A stretch of DNA of 12,426 nucleotides from Thermoplasmata archaeon (GCA_021835185.1 JAKBQO010000030.1:1-12426); one strand, 5' to 3'. Positions 1-7,690 are shown, counted from the stretch's first letter. Made by a program: numbers and translations. The notes: generated by a model from the sequence alone, not told the origin.

Positions 1-1384
1 TACCATGGATGCACTGAAAAATTCCCATCCAATAAATGCTGATGTTACCGATCCAAGGAGCATATCACAATTATCCTATGAAATAAGATATGGCAAAGGA
101 TCAAATGTCCTGAGAATGATAGAAGCATATGTTGGCAAAGATGTGTTTATGAAAGCTATGAGAAACTATTTAAAAGAATTCTCATACAGCAATGCATCAG
201 GATCTGACCTGTGGAATGCCATAGAAAAGGAATCAGGCATGGGCATATCAACCATTATGGAACAGTGGATTTCCCAGAAAGGGTATCCATACCTTGAAAC
301 TGCAAAGGATGGGGATTCACTCAAAATATCCCAGAAACAGTTCTATTTCCTTGAAGGCGATAAAAATTCAACATGGAAAATACCGTTATTTATAAACAGG
401 TTCTCCAGCGAAGAAAAGTTATTGATGGAAGGAAATGAAATGAAGGTAGATGGCGATATATTATCCCTTAATTTCAACCATAATGGATTTTACAGGGTTT
501 TATACGACGATTCCATGTTTGAAAACATATCGAGAAATCTTTCCCAGATTACAGCAGAGGAGAAATGGGGGCTTGCAAATGACCTTTATGCCTTTTTGCT
601 TTCAGGAAAAATAAATATGACAACATATGTCAGAAGGCTGGAAAAGCTCTATGGAATCAATGAGAACATAGTAATAGATGAGATATCAAAGGAACTTTTC
701 AACCTTTATACAATAACAGACAATAACTATTTCAAGGACCTGGCGAATTTCTATATAAAGGACAAAATGGAGTACGTAGAGGCAAACAGGAAGGATGATT
801 TTAATTTCAAAATTACCCTTTCCGGGCTTTACACAAAGCTTGCCTATATAAATAATGATTTCTGCAAATCTTTATTAAAAAAATACAGCAGCTACGAAAA
901 TGTTGACCCTGATTTCAGGCTGGCATATCTGGTTGCTGAGGCAAAGATAAACCAGGATTTCAGCTACTTTGCGGATATTATAACAAACACGAAAAATGAT
1001 GAGGACAAAACAAAAGCTATAACTGCATCTGGTGCACTTGAGGGCGATAAAAACCACAGTGCAATCATGGAATTCGTCAAATCCGGAAAAGCAAAGAAGC
1101 AGGATATGGATTCGTTCTTTGTTGCAATGGCTTCAAATACCCCATCCAGGCAGTTTATAATAGACAATCTCAAGGATATAGTAGACATGTTGTACAAATT
1201 TGAGCTTAGCCCCCTGAGAATCAACAGGTGCGTCCAGTCCATGATCGGAAATGCCGGTGTAAAAGAACCGGAAAAGATGAGGAAGAACGCGGAGAGCATA
1301 AAGAGGGACGAATTATTTGGTGGAATAAACAAAGGGCTTGAATTCCTTGAAGTCTATGAAAATTTAATCAAAAACACAAAATAA
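1..1384 (+). CDS. M1-family aminopeptidase, C-terminal part (tricorn-interacting factor F2/F3-like), truncated by window start
   Basis: Zinc-dependent aminopeptidase that in Thermoplasma-type archaea trims peptides released by the proteasome and tricorn protease in the cytoplasm. The reading frame is open to the left edge: codon 2-4 precedes the ATG at 5, and that Met is internal, since the segment DALKNSHPI is the M1 motif that follows the zinc site. Counting from the Met at 5, Tyr29 in RYGKG matches the catalytic tyrosine of M1 enzymes (ISYSKG in aminopeptidase N), followed by the usual VLRMIEAYVG helix and the NASGSDLW segment. The rest is the helical ERAP1-like C-terminal domain. Family members are about 780 residues, so roughly 320 residues carrying GAMEN and HEXXH lie outside the window. 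The stop TAA at 1382-1384 faces the phosphodiesterase stop one base away. F2 and F3 cannot be told apart here. Confidence 0.9.
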   Translation, partial: TMDALKNSHPINADVTDPRSISQLSYEIRYGKGSNVLRMIEAYVGKDVFMKAMRNYLKEFSYSNASGSDLWNAIEKESGMGISTIMEQWISQKGYPYLETAKDGDSLKISQKQFYFLEGDKNSTWKIPLFINRFSSEEKLLMEGNEMKVDGDILSLNFNHNGFYRVLYDDSMFENISRNLSQITAEEKWGLANDLYAFLLSGKINMTTYVRRLEKLYGINENIVIDEISKELFNLYTITDNNYFKDLANFYIKDKMEYVEANRKDDFNFKITLSGLYTKLAYINNDFCKSLLKKYSSYENVDPDFRLAYLVAEAKINQDFSYFADIITNTKNDEDKTKAITASGALEGDKNHSAIMEFVKSGKAKKQDMDSFFVAMASNTPSRQFIIDNLKDIVDMLYKFELSPLRINRCVQSMIGNAGVKEPEKMRKNAESIKRDELFGGINKGLEFLEVYENLIKNTK

Positions 1385-1407
1385 ACTAATAATTTTTTAT
1401 ATCTTTT
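1370..1407. terminator. Possible bidirectional T-rich termination zone
   Basis: At the one-base junction of convergent stops (1384 and 1386), the plus strand has T6 at 1393-1398 and T4 at 1404-1407. The minus strand has T4 and T5 at 1381-1378 and 1374-1370. Each transcript would end inside the other gene's coding end. Base composition alone could produce these runs. Confidence 0.3.
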
Positions 1408-2636
1408 AAATTTATTGTTGCTAATGGTATAATCATTTCTTCCCTGCTTAGCCCTCCATGCATCCCACGATCTTTTATTATATCGTCTTCATAATATTTA
1501 TACCATACAGTATTCCCGGAATATGGAAGCACTATAACATCACCTATTCTGGATGCATATTTTTCATCAACATTCCTGCTGCCCAGTATACCGGATGTCA
1601 GGAGTTCTTGTTTTGTTATCACATCTGCTTTTCCATCTAGCTGGTGTTCAAGAAATAATTTAAGTTTTTCCGGATTATCGCTATACATTGCCATATCCCG
1701 TGGGCTCCAAGTTTCCGGCATTCTTTTTCCATTCTTTATGGGCATTAAGTTTTCTACACCTGAAACATATATTTTATTATTGACCGGTGTAAATCCGTGG
1801 TCGGATGAAATTATTATTGAAATATCCTGCCCGGATAGGCTCTCGAACAGGGTATTAAATAAGCCGGCTATATAATGGAGTGATTCCAGATGCTCTGGAC
1901 TTCCCGGACCGTATCTATGCTCCATTTTGTCAGGCTCTTCTATATAAAAGAATACATATGAGTTGTCTTTTATCTTTTCCAGCAATTTTTTCAATATGAG
2001 AAAGCCTTCAAAAAGAAAATCGTACCTTTTTTTCTCCTTCGCACCGGAATACATTATCCGGCTATAGCTGCTCTTTAATAATTCTGATCGTGAAACAACA
2101 TATGGCTTTATACCGTTTTCTTTCAGTGTTTCATAAAATGTTTTTCCGTGGAAGAGAACAGATGGATCAGGGTTTGCTTCAATGAATTTCTCCCTGTCCT
2201 GCTTATACACAGGTATAAATGGCAGGCTTTTCATAACCATATCATACCGGTCAATATACAGGCGCCATTCAAATAAACCGTGTTCTGCAGGGGTAAGCCC
2301 GGTATTTATTGTGTTGCTCGCAGCAGCGGTGGTAGAAGGAAATAGGGAGGTAATTGGTGACACAATACCTGATTCATTTATTTCCTTGAATGCTCTGTAT
2401 TTTCCCAGATAGTTGATCCAGCTATCATAACCCAGGCCATCGATGTAGATAAATACCACCTTTTTTGTACCGCATATATTGCTGTACAGCTTCTTATCAA
2501 GGTTTTTTCCTTCGTGCTTTATGTTGAATAATGATAATATTGTACTATTTATGTTTGAGAAATTATATCCATCATAATCCGGGTAAACAAAATGTGCATC
2601 AGATTTATACCGGTATTCCAGTTCATGATTTATCAT
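1386..2636 (-). CDS. Type I phosphodiesterase / nucleotide pyrophosphatase (alkaline phosphatase superfamily)
   Basis: Predicted two-metal phosphodiester hydrolase of the NPP branch of the alkaline phosphatase superfamily; substrate unknown. Numbering from the ATG at 2636 (416 aa), all family catalytic positions are visible: metal Asp66 in IDGLG, nucleophile Thr102 in FPSTTAA, Asp236 and His240 in DKMEH, Asp279-His280 in SSDHGF and His393 in GMHGG. The 36-residue Asp-to-Thr spacing matches the well-studied Xanthomonas NPP. I see no signal peptide or membrane segment, so it is probably cytosolic. The frame can be extended five codons to a TTG at 2651, but I prefer the ATG because a TATA-like box lies about 27 bp before it. 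It follows the LutB-like gene by 47 bp. The stop TAG is one base from that of the convergent aminopeptidase gene. Confidence 0.85.
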   Translation of the reverse strand: MINHELEYRYKSDAHFVYPDYDGYNFSNINSTILSLFNIKHEGKNLDKKLYSNICGTKKVVFIYIDGLGYDSWINYLGKYRAFKEINESGIVSPITSLFPSTTAAASNTINTGLTPAEHGLFEWRLYIDRYDMVMKSLPFIPVYKQDREKFIEANPDPSVLFHGKTFYETLKENGIKPYVVSRSELLKSSYSRIMYSGAKEKKRYDFLFEGFLILKKLLEKIKDNSYVFFYIEEPDKMEHRYGPGSPEHLESLHYIAGLFNTLFESLSGQDISIIISSDHGFTPVNNKIYVSGVENLMPIKNGKRMPETWSPRDMAMYSDNPEKLKLFLEHQLDGKADVITKQELLTSGILGSRNVDEKYASRIGDVIVLPYSGNTVWYKYYEDDIIKDRGMHGGLSREEMIIPLATINLKDIKNY

Positions 2637-2658
2637 GCGGATATATTGCAAAATTGCA

Positions 2659-2668
2659 TTTATTATTT
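2659..2668 (-). promoter_or_regulatory. TATA-like box of the phosphodiesterase gene
   Basis: Minus-strand sequence AAATAATAAA is centred about 27 bp before the ATG at 2636, the spacing expected for an archaeal TATA box driving a leaderless mRNA. No Shine-Dalgarno match precedes that ATG. It lies in the 47-bp gap after the LutB-like stop, so the phosphodiesterase may have its own transcript as well as read-through. Prediction from spacing only, in AT-rich DNA. Confidence 0.4.
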
Positions 2669-2677
2669 GCCGGCAAA
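2666..2677. repeat. 12-bp perfect palindrome at the phosphodiesterase promoter
   Basis: TTTGCCGGCAAA is a perfect palindrome overlapping the upstream edge of the TATA-like box, where the BRE would be, in the gap between the LutB-like stop and the phosphodiesterase start. It could be an operator for a dimeric regulator. Its GC core stands out from the AT-rich surroundings. About three 12-bp palindromes are expected by chance in a window of this size, so the case rests on location. Confidence 0.35.
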
Positions 2678-2683
2678 AATTAT

Positions 2684-3820
2684 TCAGGATTCCATATACC
2701 TGAATTTAATTTTTTCGATGACCTGCGGGATATTTATATCCATAGGGCATACTTCGTGGCAGCCTCCGGAATGCATGCATAACATAGATTTGTCATATTT
2801 TTTCATTGTTATTGCCGACCACATAATCCCTGTAGGCCCTGTATATGGGCTATCCCCAAAGTCCTTTCCATAAAGCTTGTATGAAGGGCATGAAAAGTAG
2901 CACCTGCCACATCTTATGCACAGGAGTGATTCTCTTATATCAGAGTCTATAGCCTCCTTCCTCCCATTATCAAGGACGATTAAATGGAATTCTTTAGGTC
3001 CGGTTGCAGGCGACACGTGTTTCAGTTCTATATCACCGGTAGCACTGGGGCCGGAAGTAACGTTGATGTATGCCGGCGGATAAAACCCTGCATAGGATGC
3101 CTGTACTATCACTTCATTAAACGCATCCTTCAATGTTGGGACTATTTTATCAATTCCGGTTATAGCTATATGTACCTGTGGAAGCACAGTATCCATTCTA
3201 ATGTTGCCTTCGTTCTCTATGAGCAGGACAGAACCGGTATCTGCGGCAATAGCATTGGCACCTGTAATCCCCACTTCAGCGCCGAGATATTTTTCCATCA
3301 GGAATTTTCTTACTATACTGACCATTTCCTCCGGAGATGTATTTTCATTTATTGCGCTGTCAAGATTTTCATGCAGCAATTTACCTATTTTATCCTTTGT
3401 AAGATGGATTGCAGGTGCCACAAGATGTGAAGGCATATCGTGGTTAATCTGGACAAGGTATTCACCCAGGTCAGTTTCCCAGATATCCTTTCCTTCCTTT
3501 TCAAGTTCTTCCCTTAATTTTATCTCATAAAGTACATTGGATTTTGAAAGAACGATTTTTGATTTCTCTCCTAAAATTTCCCGGACAATGTCCATGGCCT
3601 GCTCGCCATCCTTTGCATAATGGAAATGCCCGCCTGTGCGTTTCACACTTTCCTCTGTTTTTGATATATATGTTTCTATATTATCGAGAACAGTGTTTTT
3701 TGTTTTCCTTAATTCTGATGCAACATCCTTTATGTATGGATTATCATCGAGAATTTGCTGTACTCTTGGTGCATTATTTACAATTGCCTTATTTACTGCA
3801 ACATCCCATTCATAATTCAT
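2684..3820 (-). CDS. LutB-like protein: LUD domain fused to a two-motif ferredoxin-type Fe-S domain
   Basis: Relative of lactate-utilisation protein LutB, an electron-transfer subunit of LutABC-type systems that oxidise L-lactate or another 2-hydroxy acid in the cytoplasm. The LUD domain covers roughly residues 60-285 and includes the signature GITGANAIAADTGSVLL at 184-200. The Fe-S domain spans 300-365. Motif one is complete (Cys301, Cys304, Cys307, Cys311-Pro). Motif two is Cys348, Ser351, Cys354, Cys358-Pro, so the second cysteine is replaced by serine (codon TCC). At 378 aa it is shorter than typical LutB (roughly 470) and ends soon after the second motif. The ATG overlaps the upstream stop as ATGA and follows a clear ribosome-binding site, so the two proteins are translationally coupled. 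No LutC gene is next to it. The substrate is not shown by the sequence, and the true electron donor could differ from lactate. Confidence 0.82.
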   Translation of the reverse strand: MNYEWDVAVNKAIVNNAPRVQQILDDNPYIKDVASELRKTKNTVLDNIETYISKTEESVKRTGGHFHYAKDGEQAMDIVREILGEKSKIVLSKSNVLYEIKLREELEKEGKDIWETDLGEYLVQINHDMPSHLVAPAIHLTKDKIGKLLHENLDSAINENTSPEEMVSIVRKFLMEKYLGAEVGITGANAIAADTGSVLLIENEGNIRMDTVLPQVHIAITGIDKIVPTLKDAFNEVIVQASYAGFYPPAYINVTSGPSATGDIELKHVSPATGPKEFHLIVLDNGRKEAIDSDIRESLLCIRCGRCYFSCPSYKLYGKDFGDSPYTGPTGIMWSAITMKKYDKSMLCMHSGGCHEVCPMDINIPQVIEKIKFRYMES

Positions 3821-4707
3821 GAGACCACCTCTGCAATGTCTTTTATATTATTTACATAGGGAGATAGATTCTGGTAACATAGCGGGCACATAACAAGAAC
3901 GTTTTCATTGACAGATAATAATTTCTCAGCACGTGATTTTGATATATCCTCGCTGTCTTTAGTTGAGACAAGGGCAAGTGGGCCGCCGCAACAGCTTCCC
4001 ATGTCCTTTCCCGTTATGAGATAGTTTTCGCTTGCAGATATTCCAGAATCCTTAATTTTTGCCCTTATATTATCATACATTCCCATAGCACGTGAATAGA
4101 GGCAGGAATCGTGTATTACATAATTCCCGGATCCTTTAAAATTAACCAGCTCCAGGTAGTTTTTTATATCAATGTCAAAGTCTATGAAATCTTTATAGCG
4201 TTTTAAGGCATTTGTTGTATGCGGGTCAACAGTTATAATCTGCTTTACTCCTCTTTCCTTGAAGAAATTATATAATTTTCTGCCATACTCTTTATATTCG
4301 TTAATGAATCCAGATTCCAGCAACAGGGCTCCGGAATATGGCTCTTCATCGTATAGATATCCGAAATTTAAGCCATGTGCTGTTAGCATTGAGGTTATAT
4401 TTTTCAGTATATTGAAAGACCTGTCAAGTTCATCCCTGTTTGGCTTTATCAAAAACTTTGATGCGGTCATTAATCGTTTAGGCAGATTTAAACGGTAAAT
4501 TTTGGGAAACAGTTCTTCATAACGTTTAAGTATGCCTGAAATCTGGTACATGTATGACGTATATATTATGGTTTCACCATCATGTGGGAGTCCTGAAGCC
4601 CATGAAGAGTAAAGTTTTGTATCCAGTGGAAAGGGCAGGAAGCTTTCCATTAAATTCTGTGAAATTAAATCTCTCATTTTTTGTATTCTTCGCTTATTAA
4701 TTTCCAT
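3817..4707 (-). CDS. CCG-domain Fe-S oxidoreductase (LutA / HdrD-like), N-terminal CCG half degenerate
   Basis: Cysteine-rich CCG-domain protein of the LutA/GlpC/heterodisulfide reductase family, expected to pass electrons with the LutB-like partner encoded directly downstream. The C-terminal CCG module is intact: Cys202 in HDSC, Cys239-Cys240 in SCCGGP, and Cys274 and Cys277 in CPLC, which in this family bind an unusual Fe-S cluster. The N-terminal half keeps the fold signature (IIYTSYMYQ at 47-55, PYSG at 123-126, VDPHTT at 160-165) but has none of the module's cysteines: Tyr52 and Tyr-Ser stand where Cys is common. Length 296 aa. The ATG at 4707 has a TATA-like box about 25 bp upstream and no SD, which suggests a leaderless mRNA. 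The stop overlaps the next start by 4 bp. Family assignment is firm; the reaction is inferred from the neighbour. Confidence 0.8.
   Translation of the reverse strand: MEINKRRIQKMRDLISQNLMESFLPFPLDTKLYSSWASGLPHDGETIIYTSYMYQISGILKRYEELFPKIYRLNLPKRLMTASKFLIKPNRDELDRSFNILKNITSMLTAHGLNFGYLYDEEPYSGALLLESGFINEYKEYGRKLYNFFKERGVKQIITVDPHTTNALKRYKDFIDFDIDIKNYLELVNFKGSGNYVIHDSCLYSRAMGMYDNIRAKIKDSGISASENYLITGKDMGSCCGGPLALVSTKDSEDISKSRAEKLLSVNENVLVMCPLCYQNLSPYVNNIKDIAEVVS
3826..3831 (-). promoter_or_regulatory. Shine-Dalgarno site of the LutB-like gene
   Basis: Minus-strand GAGGTG ends 5 nt before the ATG at 3820 and matches the usual archaeal anti-Shine-Dalgarno sequence. It lies in the last codons of the upstream gene. 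It fixes the start codon. This internal operon gene uses an SD, whereas the probable first genes in the window seem leaderless. Confidence 0.7.
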
Positions 4708-4726
4708 AAAAGTAAAATCTACAGTT

Positions 4727-4736
4727 CTTTATAAAG
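4727..4736 (-). promoter_or_regulatory. TATA box of the LutA/LutB-like operon
   Basis: CTTTATAAAG is centred about 25 bp before the ATG at 4707 and resembles the archaeal TATA consensus. With no SD between it and the start, transcription likely begins at or very near the ATG. Confidence 0.55.
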
Positions 4737-4743
4737 CTATTTG

Positions 4744-4755
4744 TAAACATGTTTA
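4744..4755. repeat. 12-bp perfect palindrome upstream of the LutA/LutB-like promoter
   Basis: TAAACATGTTTA is centred 18 bp upstream of the centre of the TATA box. Archaeal activators and some repressors bind at this position, just beyond the BRE. It is a candidate operator for a dimeric regulator. It is AT-rich, so a chance occurrence is possible. Confidence 0.4.
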
Positions 4756-4820
4756 TTTTTTGATTTGAACTGTGATGCATTATAGATAAAACATTTTATT
4801 AACACCCTATAACAAACATC

Positions 4821-4859
4821 ACCATATCTGAGAATTGATTGAAATGCACCTGATATGGT
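4821..4859. repeat. Inverted repeat between the helicase and LutA-like genes
   Basis: Eight-base arms ACCATATC (4821-4828) and GATATGGT (4852-4859) pair perfectly around a 23-nt spacer. The element lies 47 bp beyond the helicase stop and about 115 bp upstream of the LutA-like ATG. It could form a weak stem-loop in the helicase 3' UTR or be a protein site. There is no adjacent T-run typical of a terminator. The rest of the 198-bp gap shows only the promoter and palindrome listed separately. Confidence 0.3.
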
Positions 4860-4905
4860 TATTTTATTCTTGCTATAATAAATATATGCAGGCAACAATC
4901 ATCCA

Positions 4906-7611
4906 TTACCAGTACTGGCGATTTTTTGCAAAATCTGTTTCGGCATTGAGAAGCCGCCTTATAAGGTCATCTTCGTTAAGATATGAAACTTCAAGTATCC
5001 TGGAAGCGATCTCCGGGCCAACACCACGGGCAGCCATCACCATAACAGCAGTAATCCCGTGTTCTCTCACCAGATGGGCATTTTTTATCATCCTTTTTCT
5101 GGTTTTTTCATCTATTTTTTTTGAAATTGACTCCTCATCAAATTTTGAGATTGAAGCTACAAGTCGTGAATGGCAGACAGGACATCTTATTTCCGTAATA
5201 TCTTTTATTTTCCTGGTTCTTTTATTACCGCAGGATGTGCAGTAAAGTATAACTTCCTCATTCATAAGCCGCTTGCGAATTGATTCAAGTATTGTTTTTG
5301 TAGGCTTGAGTGGCATGACCCTTTCAGAATAATGAGACAGGAATATATTTGAAGAATCTGAGATTTTGTTTTTGAGTATAAAATTTGAATCATCAAGGTT
5401 TTCAAGGTAATCATGCAGAACGTTAATATCCATGTAATCAAATATGAGCTTTCTTATGGAATCTTCGTATACAACTGTATTATAGTATGAGTCCACTATT
5501 TTTTCAAAACGGATCCTGGTTATGTCCGCTTCATTCGTTATGATGCCAAATTTTCTGGCTTCATATAAAAATACATTGTTGAAGAACCTTGATCTCCGGG
5601 CAGATGATTTGACATAGCCATCAAGGTTGTTTATATCTATATTCATAATTAAATTCTTTACATCTTCTGCTGAAATGTTCCTTGAAACCCTCATGTATAT
5701 ATGGTATGGTGAATAATCCATTTCCACGCTTTCTCCTGTGATTGATGTTAGCAGCCCGGATAGTATCTGTGCCAGGGTAAAGTTGCCCAGGCTTCCCAGA
5801 AGGATCTGTATAATAATTTCTGAGTTATGGGCTTCTATTATGATTTTATCCAGTGTAGCCATGTCATTTTTATACCATTCTTCAAGGGCTTTCCTGCCAC
5901 GATCGTTCAGGAATTCCGGAATATATTTTTCTTTCCTGTCCTGTGATACCCTGGATGCGGCTTCATAGAGAACCGGTATCTCTTCACCTGTCCAGTGTGG
6001 TGCAATGGCTGCCGTGCTGAAGGGCTCAACATATATTTTATCATCGTCAATCCTTATTGTCCTCCATGTTGAACCTTTAATGACAAAATACGAACCTGGA
6101 GAGATTTCATTCACAACATATTTTTCATCCAGGGTTCCTATAAATTTTTTATTAATTACGTCAATTACCCTGTAATTTTTTTCACCGGCTATCATGGATA
6201 TATTTTCTATAAAGTATTTAAGAACTGTATACCGCTTTATAATAAAATTGCCATCTATAATTATTTTCCTTGTTCTTGAAAGAAGTTCCAGTACTGCATA
6301 GTATTCCTCAAATTTCAGTGTCTTGAATGGATATGCCCCGGTAATTATCCTGTACATGTAATTATAATCTACTTTTTTTGAGTAATTAAGCTCGAGCATT
6401 ATCTGGTTTGCGACAGTTGAAAGGGAATTCTTCTTTATCATTACATTTTCCAGTTCCCCTAATTTAATATTGCCAACTATAGCCTTTGCCTCTTCAAGTT
6501 CTATAACATCATTGCATATTACGATCCCACGGGAAACTTTCTGCAAAGAATGGCCTGCCCTGCCAATCCTCTGTACCATTTTATTTATCTGCCTGGGAGA
6601 ATTGAACTGGACTACCATGTCCGCTGAACCTACATCTATTCCAAGCTCCAGGGATGATGTGCAGATCAATGCCTTTACCCGGTTTTCCTTAAAATCCATC
6701 TCGGCTGTTTCCCTGGTTTCACGTGACAGTGATCCATGGTGCACTTCAATATCCGGGTCTTTTAACCATAATCTTAGCCTGAATGATATATCTTCAGCAA
6801 CGTATCTTCTATTGACAAATACAATAGTGCCCTTATTTTCCTCCACTATGGAATGTATTTTCTCTATAGACCCTGCATACTGGTTATCACATGCCATAAT
6901 GTTAGCGATATCATCATTACTGGGGGGAGGCAAAATAACCTTTATATCCATTTTCTTGTCTATCACAGGTTTTAATATTCTACACTGAGACGAGGGGGAA
7001 ATAAAAAGTGAAAGTTCATCTTCATTCTTTGCAGTGGCAGAGAGTCCGATAACCTGAAAATTTCCAGCAAGCACCTTTAACCGCTCCATGGCTATAGCAA
7101 ACTGTGATCCCCTTTCATTCTGAGCCATTTCGTGGACTTCGTCAACTATTACATACTTTATGTTTTTTATGTGCTCGCGGAGCCTCTTGCCCATCATGAG
7201 CAACTGCAATGATTCCGGTGTTGTGATAAGTATCTGTGCCGGGTTTCTGGATATTTCATTTCTCTCTGCCTGGGATATATCACTATGCCTTACCTGCACC
7301 CGTATATCAAGGGTTCTGCAGTAATCAAATACCCTTGAAAGCATATCACGGTTCAATGCCCTCAGTGGAGTTATGTAAAGAAGGGCTATGGATTGTGGTT
7401 TTTCAAGATATATTTTATTTAACAGTGGAACCAGCGCTGCCTCTGTTTTGCCGGATCCGGTAGGTGATATAAGAAGGGTATTCTCTCCTGACAATATCTC
7501 AGGAATTGCCATTTTCTGTGCTTCTGTTGGATTTAAAATACCGTTTCTTGCCAGGCTTTCCTTTAGTGCCGGATCAAGCATATCAAATACATTTTCCTGT
7601 TGCATGGACAT
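4906..7611 (-). CDS. Lhr-type superfamily 2 helicase with C-terminal zinc motif
   Basis: Large helicase-related (Lhr) ATP-dependent helicase, a family tied to nucleic-acid unwinding and annealing in DNA repair and RNA processing. Visible motifs in the 901 aa: PTEAQ at 28-32, Walker A SPTGSGKT at 49-56, TPLRAL at 81-86, DEVHEM at 157-162 (Walker B with the Lhr-type extension ERGSQ), SAT at 191-193, FVNRR at 265-269, TSSLELGID at 318-326 and QRIGRAGH at 347-354. A long Lhr-core region follows (winged helix and beta-sheet bundle expected). Near the end Cys791, Cys794, Cys810 and Cys813 form a CxxC-CPxC zinc knuckle, and ARGVGPEIASRIL (861-873) resembles a helix-hairpin-helix. The start is the ATG at 7611; a second Met two codons on is possible. 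A TATA-like box lies about 28 bp upstream. It is divergent from the arginine decarboxylase gene. Function in vivo is not fixed by sequence. Confidence 0.92.
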   Translation of the reverse strand: MSMQQENVFDMLDPALKESLARNGILNPTEAQKMAIPEILSGENTLLISPTGSGKTEAALVPLLNKIYLEKPQSIALLYITPLRALNRDMLSRVFDYCRTLDIRVQVRHSDISQAERNEISRNPAQILITTPESLQLLMMGKRLREHIKNIKYVIVDEVHEMAQNERGSQFAIAMERLKVLAGNFQVIGLSATAKNEDELSLFISPSSQCRILKPVIDKKMDIKVILPPPSNDDIANIMACDNQYAGSIEKIHSIVEENKGTIVFVNRRYVAEDISFRLRLWLKDPDIEVHHGSLSRETRETAEMDFKENRVKALICTSSLELGIDVGSADMVVQFNSPRQINKMVQRIGRAGHSLQKVSRGIVICNDVIELEEAKAIVGNIKLGELENVMIKKNSLSTVANQIMLELNYSKKVDYNYMYRIITGAYPFKTLKFEEYYAVLELLSRTRKIIIDGNFIIKRYTVLKYFIENISMIAGEKNYRVIDVINKKFIGTLDEKYVVNEISPGSYFVIKGSTWRTIRIDDDKIYVEPFSTAAIAPHWTGEEIPVLYEAASRVSQDRKEKYIPEFLNDRGRKALEEWYKNDMATLDKIIIEAHNSEIIIQILLGSLGNFTLAQILSGLLTSITGESVEMDYSPYHIYMRVSRNISAEDVKNLIMNIDINNLDGYVKSSARRSRFFNNVFLYEARKFGIITNEADITRIRFEKIVDSYYNTVVYEDSIRKLIFDYMDINVLHDYLENLDDSNFILKNKISDSSNIFLSHYSERVMPLKPTKTILESIRKRLMNEEVILYCTSCGNKRTRKIKDITEIRCPVCHSRLVASISKFDEESISKKIDEKTRKRMIKNAHLVREHGITAVMVMAARGVGPEIASRILEVSYLNEDDLIRRLLNAETDFAKNRQYW

Positions 7612-7634
7612 TGTTCTTTATAAATAGCGGTATA

Positions 7635-7643
7635 TTATATAAA
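7635..7643 (-). promoter_or_regulatory. TATA-like box of the helicase gene
   Basis: Minus-strand TTTATATAA is centred about 28 bp before the ATG at 7611 in the 105-bp divergent intergenic region. A closer TTTATAAAG lies only 4 bp from the ATG and is too near to be the TATA box of a transcript that includes the start codon. No SD is seen. Confidence 0.45.
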
Positions 7644-7690
7644 ATATTATAAACCTGTACCGGAGAGTTCCTGGCAATATTCAATAAATA

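Noticed and set aside
964..1332. 122-codon minus-strand open frame with hydrophobic composition
   Set aside because: It lies wholly opposite the aminopeptidase C-terminal domain, and the apparent hydrophobicity comes from antisense Lys/Glu-rich codons.
2637..2651. TTG start for the phosphodiesterase
   Set aside because: There is no SD before the TTG, the ATG five codons later has better TATA spacing, and the catalytic core starts much later.
2984..3430. 148-codon plus-strand open frame, cysteine- and tyrosine-rich
   Set aside because: It is antisense to the LUD domain of the LutB-like gene; no family motif and no promoter or SD.
4786..4799. ATAAAA-CA-TTTTAT inverted repeat between the helicase and LutA-like genes
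   Set aside because: Made only of A/T arms in AT-rich DNA, with no T-run and no fixed spacing to a promoter; chance is likely.
4835..5245. 136-codon plus-strand open frame over the helicase 3' end
   Set aside because: It is antisense to the conserved zinc-knuckle and HhH-like region of the helicase, with no recognisable domain or start signal.
6470..6988. 172-codon plus-strand open frame inside the helicase gene
   Set aside because: It is antisense to conserved helicase motifs IV-VI; its openness is explained by codon bias of the real gene.
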